6,403 nt of DNA from an uncultured Oscillibacter sp. (lineage in GTDB: Bacteria > Bacillota > Clostridia > Oscillospirales > Oscillospiraceae), in the NCBI GenBank assembly GCA_902490355.1, contig CABUDN010000138.1, positions 1-6,403 on the forward strand, in the 5' to 3' direction. Made by a program: the position numbers and the translations under genes. The notes below the pieces were generated by a model. It ran no database searches and was not told the DNA's origin. It saw only the letters and a program-made list of their open reading frames with translations. Position 1 is the stretch's first letter; every line of letters begins with the position of its first letter. Shown one piece after another: positions 1-5,672 of the stretch.

Positions 1-215
1 TAAGGTGAAAAGCCTTGTAAGATCTTGCCGCCCACGCGCTGCGTGGGAGAATCCGGCGTAATCTCCTCCGGGTGGGCAGCCTCCAGCTCCTCCAGCTCCC
101 GGTTGAGCATGTCATATTCATAGTCGCTCATGGTGGGGGCATCCAGCACATAGTACCGGTAGCCGTTTTCATTGAGAATGTCGCGCAGTTCCTGGATGCG
201 CTTACGGTAGTCCAT
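1..215 (-). CDS. ligA: NAD-dependent DNA ligase, N-terminal fragment (cut by window edge)
   Basis: LigA seals single-strand nicks in DNA during replication and repair, using NAD+ to adenylate its active-site lysine. Only the first 71 codons are inside the window; the adenylation lysine, OB fold, zinc finger, helix-hairpin-helix and BRCT domains lie beyond the left edge. What is visible is domain Ia, which binds the NMN half of NAD+: Y21 and Y22, then D31, Y34 and D35, matching E. coli Y22, H23, D32, Y35 and D36 with one substitution (Tyr for His). The family signature TPDSPTQRVGG follows at residues 53-63. The ATG at 215 has a GGGAGG ribosome-binding site with a 5-nt spacer. The gene begins 12 nt after the yunB stop, so it is very probably co-transcribed with yunB and murD. 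The identification is secure; the rest of the gene cannot be judged. Confidence 0.95.
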   Translation of the reverse strand, partial: MDYRKRIQELRDILNENGYRYYVLDAPTMSDYEYDMLNRELEELEAAHPEEITPDSPTQRVGGKILQGFSP

Positions 216-227
216 GGAAACCTCCCG

Positions 228-932
228 TTATCCGTTGTTGAGTATATAGTCCTTCAGGTCCTCTTCGTAGGTCTCCGGCGATGTACTGAAATACGTGTAC
301 GTATCCGGAACCGTACCTACGATGATGGTTTCCGCCACAGTGACGGCGTTGGAAATCTTGGTGGCAGTGGTGAATCCCGGCAGCAAAATGCTGACGGTCA
401 CATCGATATTCAGGATGATCTGGTGCTTGGTCTGGTTGATGCCTGCCGAGGAAAAGGCATTTTCAAATCGGGCCGAGGACGATCCCACCGACTCCATCCG
501 GACGTTGATCCGGGGCCCCCGGCCTGCCAGCAGAGCGGTGCCGGTAAGCGTTCCCACGGGAATGGAGATCTCCCGGGCGGAAACTTGGTCTACCCGAGTC
601 AAAATGATATCCAGAATATCGGTTTGCAGGCGGTTGAAGGCCGCCATGTTGCTGTGGACCGCAGTCACGCGGCCCTCCGTATCCTTCTCAAAGGATATGA
701 GCTGTTCATAGCTGATATCGCCCTGTTGAATCGCCTCGTCCACGGCCTCCGCCACAATCCGATTGACGGTATTGGATACCCGGGTTACAGCCAGGCTCTC
801 CAGCAGGGGCCGCAGCTGCGCTGTGGCATAGAGAATGACAAACAGCACCAGCGAGATGAAAAACAGCAATAGGATTCGTACAGCCGCCCGCCGGTCCATC
901 CGACGGCGGTAATAGAAAAAGCCTGGTCGCAC
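228..932 (-). CDS. yunB: Sporulation protein YunB
   Basis: This 234-residue protein matches the YunB family, required for normal sporulation in Bacillus subtilis, where it belongs to the mother-cell sigma-E regulon; its biochemical role is not known. The sequence shows a short basic N-terminus, one hydrophobic segment at about residues 18-38 (signal anchor) and a soluble remainder presumably outside the membrane. That remainder holds the conserved stretches IPVGTLTGTALLAGRGPRI (about 124-142), VRMESVGSS and NQTKHQIILNIDVTV. Length is close to the B. subtilis protein (about 250). The start is GTG at 932, chosen because AAGGAGG lies 8 nt upstream; the next in-frame ATG (codon 12) has no ribosome-binding site. 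The gene is 44 nt after murD, and a perfect hairpin in that gap covers the ribosome-binding site. The family call is confident; its presence in a murD-ligA operon is less usual. Confidence 0.9.
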   Translation of the reverse strand: MRPGFFYYRRRMDRRAAVRILLLFFISLVLFVILYATAQLRPLLESLAVTRVSNTVNRIVAEAVDEAIQQGDISYEQLISFEKDTEGRVTAVHSNMAAFNRLQTDILDIILTRVDQVSAREISIPVGTLTGTALLAGRGPRINVRMESVGSSSARFENAFSSAGINQTKHQIILNIDVTVSILLPGFTTATKISNAVTVAETIIVGTVPDTYTYFSTSPETYEEDLKDYILNNG

Positions 933-941
933 GTGTCCTCC

Positions 942-969
942 CTCCTTCCGCCATTCTATGCGGAAGGAG
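942..969 (-). promoter_or_regulatory. Hairpin masking the yunB ribosome-binding site
   Basis: In minus-strand RNA, CTCCTTCCGC (969-960) and GCGGAAGGAG (951-942) form a perfect 10-bp stem around an 8-nt loop. The 3' arm includes most of the yunB Shine-Dalgarno AAGGAGG (947-941). No run of T follows, so it is not an intrinsic terminator. As drawn, it would hide the main ribosome-binding site, leaving only a second GGAGG (941-937) just 4 nt from the GTG. The hairpin begins 7 nt after the murD stop, so ribosomes terminating on murD could open it. That mechanism is inference; the repeat itself is directly visible. Confidence 0.65.
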
Positions 970-976
970 CCTGGAC

Positions 977-2353
977 TTATTGCAGGCGGTTCACCACATC
1001 CTTAAAGACCCGGCCCCGCTCCATGAAGTTGGCAAAACGGTCAAAGGAAGTGCTGGCCGGAGAGAGAATCACCACATCCCCGGACTGCGTCCGGCTGCGC
1101 GCCAGAGCGGCGGCCTCTTCGTAGTCCGCCACGTCAAAGATCTCCAGCCCGGCATAGTTGGGGGCCTGCTCCACCGCCCGACGGATTACCCCGGCGGTAG
1201 CGCCGCAGAGAATCAGAAGCTTGACATGGTCATTCACCACCGGACCCAGGCTATCATAGGAGATGCCCTTGTCCTTACCCCCGGCGATGAGCACCACCTT
1301 CTCCGGGAAAGACCGCAGTCCCGCAATGGTGCGGCTGGGGCTGGAGGCGATGGAGTCGTTATACCAGCGCACGCCGTCCAGAGTCCGGATCAGCTCGATC
1401 CGATGCTCCACGCCGCCGAAGGTCCGGGCAAAGTCCCGGATGATCTCGTCAGGCACCATGCCGTCCACTGCGGCAATGGCCGCCAGGTAGTTTTCGATGT
1501 TGTGCACGCCGGGCAGCTGGATGTCCGAGGTGTCCATCACGACCCGCTCTGCTCCATCAGACCGGGCCACCACGCTGGTTCCCCGCAGAAAGACGCCGTC
1601 TGCCACCTCCCGCTGCCGGGAGAACAAACGCACCCGGCCCAGGGCCTTCTTTGCCAGGGCCGCCGTGACCTCATTGTCTGCGTTAAATACAGCAATATCC
1701 TGTGCAGATTGGTGTGTAAAGATATTTTCCTTTGCAGCAATATACTCCGCGTAATCCTTGTGGACGTCCAAATGATTGGGCGAAAGGTTCGTCATCACCG
1801 CCACATGAGGGCTGGATGTCATGGTCATCAGCTGGAAAGAGGACAGCTCCAGCACGGCCAGATCCTCCGGGCGCATTTGGGGTGTCTGGGCCAGCAGAGG
1901 ATTGCCGATGTTGCCGCCCAGATGGACAGTACGGCCCGCTTTTTTCAGCAAGGATGCAATGATGGTTGTAGTAGTGGTTTTTCCATCGCTGCCGGTGACA
2001 GCCATCATCGGACAGGGACAGACCTGGAAAAAGACCTCCATTTCCGAGGTCAGCACACTGCCCCGTTCCACGGCCTGCCGCAGCTGGGGCAAGTCCGGCC
2101 GCATGCCGGGTGTCCGGAAGATCACATCTTCCGTCAGATCTTCCAGATAATCCTCCCCCAGGCGCAGCACGGCGCCCCGGGACTCCAGATCACCAGCCAA
2201 GGTACCCAGAGCCGTCCGGTCCTTCTTGTCCCGGGCGGTAACGGCGATGCCCCGTTGGAGCAGCAGTTCAATCAGAGGCTGATTGGAAATTCCGATTCCG
2301 ATCACAGCCACACGCTTTCCCTCCAAGGAGGTCAGATATTCTTCAAATGTCAC
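977..2353 (-). CDS. murD: UDP-N-acetylmuramoyl-L-alanine:D-glutamate ligase
   Basis: MurD is the cytoplasmic ATP-dependent ligase that adds D-glutamate to UDP-MurNAc-L-Ala, the second amino acid step in peptidoglycan precursor synthesis. The 458 residues have the normal family length and order: an N-terminal UDP-binding Rossmann fold with GIGISN (19-24), a central ATPase domain with the P-loop VTGSDGKTTT (119-128), GGNIG (146-150), ELSSFQL (169-175), NLSPNHLDVH (189-198) and the probable carbamylated lysine K208, then HNIENYLAA (284-292), and a C-terminal domain with NDSIASSPSRT (332-342), GGKDKG (358-363) and SPASTSFDRF (431-440). Compared with the canonical motifs, the P-loop has Asp where E. 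coli has Asn, and NDSKATN reads NDSIASS. The GTG at 2353 has GAGGAG 8 nt upstream. The gene lies away from the usual division/cell-wall cluster, first in an operon with yunB and ligA. Confidence 0.96.
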   Translation of the reverse strand: MTFEEYLTSLEGKRVAVIGIGISNQPLIELLLQRGIAVTARDKKDRTALGTLAGDLESRGAVLRLGEDYLEDLTEDVIFRTPGMRPDLPQLRQAVERGSVLTSEMEVFFQVCPCPMMAVTGSDGKTTTTTIIASLLKKAGRTVHLGGNIGNPLLAQTPQMRPEDLAVLELSSFQLMTMTSSPHVAVMTNLSPNHLDVHKDYAEYIAAKENIFTHQSAQDIAVFNADNEVTAALAKKALGRVRLFSRQREVADGVFLRGTSVVARSDGAERVVMDTSDIQLPGVHNIENYLAAIAAVDGMVPDEIIRDFARTFGGVEHRIELIRTLDGVRWYNDSIASSPSRTIAGLRSFPEKVVLIAGGKDKGISYDSLGPVVNDHVKLLILCGATAGVIRRAVEQAPNYAGLEIFDVADYEEAAALARSRTQSGDVVILSPASTSFDRFANFMERGRVFKDVVNRLQ

Positions 2354-2390
2354 GCAGATCGCTCCTCAAATCAAGTTGATATGCAGTTGC

Positions 2391-2419
2391 ATTATACCGC
2401 AAACCCCCTGGAATTACAA
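2391..2419 (-). promoter_or_regulatory. Promoter of the murD-yunB-ligA operon
   Basis: On the minus strand, TTGTAA (2419-2414) and a perfect TATAAT (2396-2391) are separated by 17 bp, an excellent housekeeping sigma-factor promoter. Transcription should begin near 2384, giving an untranslated leader of about 30 nt before the murD GTG at 2353. A small dyad, ATGCA-gt-TGCAT (2381-2392), lies on the predicted start site and touches the -10 box; it could be an operator but is short. Since yunB homologues elsewhere are under sigma-E, a second internal promoter is possible, but I cannot identify one. Confidence 0.8.
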
Positions 2420-2445
2420 CGCGGAGGCGGAATTTTCTCTCATTT

Positions 2446-2520
2446 GTGGGGCTGGGAGCAATTCCGGTAATTGCGGCCCCCACGTCCCGGGGCTTGCCGT
2501 TGACAAGCCGGGGACTTTTT
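2446..2520 (+). other. Two abutting hairpins ending in a T-run upstream of rnpB
   Basis: Two inverted repeats stand back to back in the divergent intergenic region. The first pairs GTGGGG (2446-2451) with CCCCAC (2478-2483) and, after an asymmetric internal loop, GCAATT (2458-2463) with AATTGC (2469-2474). The second starts at the next base: GTCCC (2484-2488) with GGGAC (2511-2515) and GGCTTG (2491-2496) with CAAGCC (2504-2509), followed directly by TTTTT (2516-2520). On the plus strand this second repeat has the layout of an intrinsic terminator, yet it overlaps the rnpB promoter. It could insulate rnpB from plus-strand transcription running antisense through murD, or end a short RNA. No convincing plus-strand promoter is visible just upstream, so the role is unproven. 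Confidence 0.4.
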
Positions 2521-2528
2521 AGTAAAAT
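2500..2528 (+). promoter_or_regulatory. Promoter of rnpB
   Basis: A perfect TTGACA (2500-2505) and TAAAAT (2523-2528) are separated by 17 bp. The predicted start, about 2535-2536, coincides with the first base of the P1 helix of RNase P RNA, which supports both calls. The -35 box lies in the loop and 3' arm of a terminator-like inverted repeat, and the T-run of that repeat forms part of the spacer. The divergent murD promoter is about 80 bp away, -35 to -35. Confidence 0.88.
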
Positions 2529-2535
2529 AGAACCC

Positions 2536-2903
2536 GCGAGGAAGACAGACAGTCGCGTAAGCAGGCCGAAAGGCCGCTTATGAGGAAAGTCCGGGCTCCA
2601 CAGGGCAAGGATAACGGGTAACGCCCGCCGAAGGCGACTTCAGGAAAAGTGCAACAGAGATATACCGCCTCATGTCCCCTTTCGGGGTCCCGTACGGGGT
2701 GAGGTAAGGGTGGAAAGGTGCGGTAAGAGCGCACCCGACGGCTCGAGAGTGTCCGCCGCTGTAAACTCTATCCGGAGCAACACCGTGGTTGGAAGCATCA
2801 AGGCTGGCCCGGCCGCTTCCCAGAGGTGGCTTGAGCGTACTGGCAACAGTACGTCGAGATAGATGACTGTCAAATACAGAACCCGGCTTACAGTTTTGCT
2901 CGC
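2536..2903 (+). ncRNA. rnpB: RNase P RNA, bacterial type A
   Basis: This is the catalytic RNA of ribonuclease P, which removes 5' leaders from precursor tRNAs together with the protein RnpA. The diagnostic conserved blocks are present in order: GAGGAAAGTCCGGGCTCC (2582-2599), GATAACGGGTAACGCCCG (2611-2628), AGTGCAACAGAGATATACCG (2648-2667), the GGTGCGGTAAGAGCGCACC region (about 2717-2735), and ACAGAACCCGGCTTA (2876-2890). Helices can be traced: P1 pairs 2536-2546 with 2893-2903 (one G-G mismatch), P2 pairs GACAGTC (2548-2554) with GACTGTC (2865-2871), and P3 is a GAAA-capped stem at 2558-2580. The overall form is type A, usual in Clostridia, and not the type B of Bacillus. About 368 nt is normal. 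The ends are set by P1 pairing and by the promoter and terminator. Open frames antisense to this gene are not real. Confidence 0.97.
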
Positions 2904-2912
2904 ATGGACATG

Positions 2913-2945
2913 GCCCCGGCTGCGTAATCCGCAGCCGGGGCTTTT
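2913..2945 (+). terminator. Intrinsic terminator of rnpB
   Basis: GCCCCGGCTGCG (2913-2924) and CGCAGCCGGGGC (2930-2941) form a perfect 12-bp GC-rich stem with a 5-nt loop, followed by TTTT. It starts about 10 nt after the P1 helix of RNase P RNA closes, so the primary transcript probably needs 3' trimming. It has no T-run on the minus strand and would not stop the converging reading frame at 2954-3271. Confidence 0.92.
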
Positions 2946-2953
2946 CTTCGTTT

Positions 2954-3271
2954 CTACCGCTCTCTTCCCGGCGCGCCGGATCCCCGCTTTTCTGCCTGTG
3001 CGGCTTTCTGCTCCTCCTGAAAGCGATTGAGATAATACGCATCTCTCTGCTCCTCCCGGAGTGCTGGGCGTTCTTCCCTGCGGCGCTGGGCCGCCTCACT
3101 GTATCGCTGCCGCTTCACCCGCCAGCGGTCCGTATCCCGCCGGATGCTTTGCGCCACGAACAAGAAGGCCATCCGGGTCTCCGGCGGCAGATCCGGCTCT
3201 TGTTCGATGAACGATTCCGGCTCCACTGGGTGACGGTCTGCCTCCATGGCGTAACGGAAGAGCAGCAGCAA
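2954..3271 (-). CDS. Small charged protein resembling DUF6291, possibly a 5'-truncated remnant
   Basis: The frame gives 105 residues from a TTG at 3271, but it stays open upstream to a TGA at 3329-3331, and the extra part encodes LTALSDDQRGKLLLLFRYA across the proposed start. That wording, followed by MAFLFVAQSIRRDTDRW and KRQRYSEAAQRRREE, resembles the DUF6291 family, whose members begin with about 15-20 residues before an L-x-DEQxGKL motif. Here no ATG, GTG or TTG with a good ribosome-binding site precedes that motif, and the region upstream is the AT-rich yebC terminator. The C-terminal half is highly charged and predicted helical or coiled-coil. No promoter or own terminator is clear. It may be a decayed gene that lost its 5' end, or a small gene with a weak TTG start. 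The family match is from memory and moderate. If it is not a gene, 2946-3390 holds nothing else I recognise. Confidence 0.4.
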   Translation of the reverse strand: MLLLFRYAMEADRHPVEPESFIEQEPDLPPETRMAFLFVAQSIRRDTDRWRVKRQRYSEAAQRRREERPALREEQRDAYYLNRFQEEQKAAQAEKRGSGAPGRER

Positions 3272-3390
3272 CAGCTTCCCCCGCTGGTCATCCGACAGAG
3301 CGGTCAGACAGGGACAAGCGTCAGTGTGTCAGTGCGGCGGATGGACTGCCTTTTTAAAATAAACAAAAGTTTAGTTTTGTTCAGTTTTTA

Positions 3391-3425
3391 GAAAAAAAGA
3401 GAAGCGGGGGATTCCCGCTTCTCTT
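3391..3425 (-). terminator. Intrinsic terminator of the DUF1858-trmK-nif3-yebC operon
   Basis: In minus-strand RNA, AAGAGAAGCGGG (3425-3414) and CCCGCTTCTCTT (3408-3397) form a perfect 12-bp stem with a 5-nt loop, running into a T-tract (3398-3392). It begins 11 nt after the yebC stop. The opposite strand has no T-run after the stem, so it acts in one direction only. Confidence 0.92.
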
Positions 3426-3436
3426 CAAAGGACTAC

Positions 3437-4171
3437 TCAGTCATTGTCCCAGTTATGCCAGACGTTCTGGACGTCGTCGTTATCCTCCAGCATGTCAATG
3501 AGCTTCTGCATGTTCTTCACATCGCCTTCGCCGGAGAGTGTGATGTAGTTCTGGGGCACCATTTCGATCTCAGCGTTGACGAAGGTGTATCCCTTCTCCT
3601 CCAGAGCCTTGACTACATCGTTGAAGGCGTCGGGATCGGTGGTGATCTCCAGGACGGTGCCGTCGGCCTCAAAGTCTGCCGCACCGGCCTCCAGGGCGTC
3701 CATCATGACGGTATCCTCTTCCAGCTCGCCCTCTTCGTTGTCGATGACGATGACGCCCTTCTTGTCAAAGGACCAGCTCACGCAGCCCTGAGCACCCAGG
3801 TTGCCATTGCACTTGTCGAAGGCATGACGCACTTCGGGAGCAGTGCGCTGACGGTTGTCGGTCAGAGCCTCCACGATGACGGCCACGCCGCCGGGACCAT
3901 AGCCCTCATAGGTGACGGCCTCAAAGTTGTCGGTGTTGCCGGCACCCAGAGCCTTGTCGATGGTGCGCTTGATGTTGTCGTTGGGCATGTTCACAGCCTT
4001 GGCCTTGGCGATGACGGTGGCCAGGCGGGAGTTGTTGTTGGGATCGCCGGAACCGCCTTCCTTGACGGCGACGATGATCTCACGGGCGATCTTGGTGAAG
4101 GCGGCGGAACGCTTGGCGTCGGCCGCACCCTTCGTCTTTTGAATATTATGCCATTTGGAATGTCCGGACAT
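3437..4171 (-). CDS. yebC: YebC/PmpR (TACO1) family protein
   Basis: This is a complete 244-residue YebC-family protein, beginning with the invariant GHSKWHNIQKTKGAADAKR (residues 3-21) and carrying SRLATVIAKAKAVNMPNDNI (48-67), YEGYGPGGVA (88-97) and the acidic central and C-terminal parts usual in the family. Members were first described as transcriptional regulators (PmpR in Pseudomonas). The mitochondrial homologue TACO1 aids translation, and more recent work, as I recall it, links bacterial members to relief of ribosome stalling at proline-rich stretches. The sequence alone does not decide between these roles. It is the last gene of its operon: the ATG lies 5 nt after the Nif3 stop, and its AAGGAG site (4187-4182, 10-nt spacer) lies within the last codons of that gene, suggesting coupled translation. 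A strong terminator follows. Confidence 0.95.
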   Translation of the reverse strand: MSGHSKWHNIQKTKGAADAKRSAAFTKIAREIIVAVKEGGSGDPNNNSRLATVIAKAKAVNMPNDNIKRTIDKALGAGNTDNFEAVTYEGYGPGGVAVIVEALTDNRQRTAPEVRHAFDKCNGNLGAQGCVSWSFDKKGVIVIDNEEGELEEDTVMMDALEAGAADFEADGTVLEITTDPDAFNDVVKALEEKGYTFVNAEIEMVPQNYITLSGEGDVKNMQKLIDMLEDNDDVQNVWHNWDND

Positions 4172-4176
4172 GGTTG

Positions 4177-4959
4177 TTATTCTCCTTCAACATAGTAATG
4201 GATCACTTCCCGGTGGGAAGCGGATTTCTGGATGGACAGGCTGGGGAACTGGGATTGCAGGTACTCCACCAGGCGCAGGCAGACCGGGTCCTCCGTGGGG
4301 AAATGCCCCGCGTCAATGAGGTTCACCGCCCGGGCGTCCAGGAACTGGTGATAGCTCAGGTCCGCTGTGACGTAGGTATCGCATCCGGCGGCCGCGGCGT
4401 CCTTTTCAAACTCGCCGCAGGCGCCGCCGCCTACCGCCACCCGGTAGACCGGCTTGCCCACGTCGGCATAGCGCACGCCGTTACAGCCCAGCGCACGGCA
4501 GACGTGCTTTGCAAACTCCGGCAAGGACATGGGGGCGGGCAGCGTGCCTACCCGGCCCAGGCCGTTTTCGCACAGGGGCCCAGGGTCCTCCAGACCCAGC
4601 GCAGCGGCCAGGGCGTCGTTGACGCCGCCGGGAGCCACATCCAGGTTGGTGTGCATGCAGATGGCGCAGATCCCGTGGCGCAGCAGCTTGCACAGCAGGT
4701 GTCCCTGGGGCGTATCGTCCCGGATGCTCTGCACCGGCAGCCACCGGCAGTTCATAACGGGATGGTGGGCCACAATCAGCTCACAGCCCTTGGCAATGGC
4801 CTCGTCTGCCACGGCCTCCGTAATATCCAGAGCCACCAGCACCCGCTCCACCGGGCGCTCCGGGTCTCCCACCAGCAAGCCTACATTGTCCCACTCCATG
4901 GCGCCCTCTCCAGGCGCCAGGTCAAACAGACGCGCTTCGATTTCACCGGCACTGGGCAT
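4177..4959 (-). CDS. Nif3-like dinuclear metal centre protein
   Basis: This 260-residue protein belongs to the NIF3 family (E. coli YbgI, B. subtilis YqfO; often annotated 'GTP cyclohydrolase 1 type 2/Nif3'), whose members form toroidal hexamers with two metal ions per subunit. Their physiological substrate is unsettled. Expected motifs are present: WDNVGLLVGD (23-32), LIVAHHP (61-67) with metal ligands H65 and H66, HTNLDVAPGGVND (103-115) with D107, CDTYVTADLSYH (193-204) and DAGHFPTE (216-223) with ligands H219 and E223. The length is that of the short form, without the PII-like insertion found in many Firmicutes homologues. The ATG at 4959 has AGGAG with a 7-nt spacer and overlaps the trmK end by 17 nt, so translation of the two is probably coupled. 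Adjacency of trmK and nif3 is common in Firmicutes. The molecular function remains open. Confidence 0.93.
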   Translation of the reverse strand: MPSAGEIEARLFDLAPGEGAMEWDNVGLLVGDPERPVERVLVALDITEAVADEAIAKGCELIVAHHPVMNCRWLPVQSIRDDTPQGHLLCKLLRHGICAICMHTNLDVAPGGVNDALAAALGLEDPGPLCENGLGRVGTLPAPMSLPEFAKHVCRALGCNGVRYADVGKPVYRVAVGGGACGEFEKDAAAAGCDTYVTADLSYHQFLDARAVNLIDAGHFPTEDPVCLRLVEYLQSQFPSLSIQKSASHREVIHYYVEGE

Positions 4960-5650
4960 GTCGCCACTCCTCTCTCATCGCCAGCAAGGCGGTAATCACG
5001 TCTCTCGTCTCGTCCGCCCGGGCCCGGGACTTCTCTCCCGTGCCGCGGTTGAGCCCCGCCACCGCCATCTCCAGCCGGACGATCTGCTCAATGAGATAGC
5101 GGTCTCCCAGAGGATCGTGGATAAGGCCCACGCCGCCGTGGAGCTGCCCCAGGTTCAGGGTCATCTCCCCTGCCCCGGCTTCCATCACCGGGTAGAGCGT
5201 GCCCCGGTCCCGAACCAGAGCTTCCCGGGTAATGGCGTAGCCGTTGTCGGCGAGGAAGGCCCGCAGCTCCCAGGCCCGGGTCATGGGCTGGAGCAGCAAA
5301 CGGTGCTTTCCGTCCGCCGTCCAGGGCGCCGCGGCCAAAATGGCGGCAATGGTCTCGCCGCCCATGCCCGCGATGACCACCGTGTCCGCCTCCTCCGGGG
5401 CCACGGTATCCAGCCCGGGGCCAAGACGGAAATCGATCCGCTCCGCCACGCCCCAGGTCTTGCCCGTGGCGCGGGCCCGGTCCAGGGGGCCAGCGCGCAG
5501 ATCACTGGCAATGGCCGAGCGCAGCCGCCCGGCCAGCATCAGCCACACCGGCAGGTACGCATGGTCCGTACCGATGTCCGCCAGGCGCGCCCCTTCGGGT
5601 ACCCAGCTGGCCAGCAGGGCCAGACGGGGCGTCAGTTCCAACTGCTTCAA
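4943..5650 (-). CDS. trmK: tRNA (adenine-22-N1)-methyltransferase TrmK, TTG start preferred
   Basis: TrmK uses S-adenosylmethionine to methylate N1 of adenine 22 in the D-loop of tRNAs. With the start chosen here the protein has 235 residues: an N-terminal Rossmann-like methyltransferase domain with LADIGTDHAYLP (23-34, SAM-binding loop), RLGPGL (75-80), VVIAGMGGETI (91-101) and LLLQPM (118-123), then a helical C-terminal coiled-coil part. An in-frame ATG exists at 5680, adding 10 residues, but it has no ribosome-binding site and lies inside a 14-bp hairpin. The TTG at 5650 has GGAGGAGG exactly 8 nt upstream and gives MKQLELTPRL, matching the family's usual N-terminus. The C-terminal 17 nt overlap the Nif3 start. 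It is second in the operon, 59 nt after the DUF1858 gene. Confidence 0.93.
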   Translation of the reverse strand: MKQLELTPRLALLASWVPEGARLADIGTDHAYLPVWLMLAGRLRSAIASDLRAGPLDRARATGKTWGVAERIDFRLGPGLDTVAPEEADTVVIAGMGGETIAAILAAAPWTADGKHRLLLQPMTRAWELRAFLADNGYAITREALVRDRGTLYPVMEAGAGEMTLNLGQLHGGVGLIHDPLGDRYLIEQIVRLEMAVAGLNRGTGEKSRARADETRDVITALLAMREEWRHAQCR

Positions 5651-5658
5651 GAAAAGGT

Positions 5659-5666
5659 CCTCCTCC
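5659..5666 (-). promoter_or_regulatory. Ribosome-binding site deciding the trmK start
   Basis: GGAGGAGG (5666-5659) lies 8 nt before the TTG at 5650 and inside the frame that opens at the ATG at 5680. Nothing comparable precedes that ATG. This favours the TTG start. Confidence 0.75.
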
Positions 5667-5672
5667 GTGGAA

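Noticed and set aside
30..48. Inverted repeat CCCACGC-gct-GCGTGGG.
   Set aside because: It lies in the conserved SPTQRVGG codons of ligA, so the symmetry is explained by coding.
942..969. The murD-yunB hairpin as a terminator.
   Set aside because: It is followed by GGAGGACAC and not by T residues, and the genes downstream need the transcript.
980..2470. A 496-codon open frame on the plus strand opposite murD.
   Set aside because: It mirrors murD codons in GC-rich DNA, is rich in His, Gln and Gly as expected of antisense reading, has no recognisable domain, and murD on the other strand is unambiguous.
2913..2945. The rnpB terminator acting on both strands.
   Set aside because: The minus strand has CATGTCC after the stem, with no T-run.
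2519..3099. Minus-strand open frames across rnpB, up to 173 codons.
   Set aside because: They are antisense to the conserved RNase P RNA and encode no recognisable protein.
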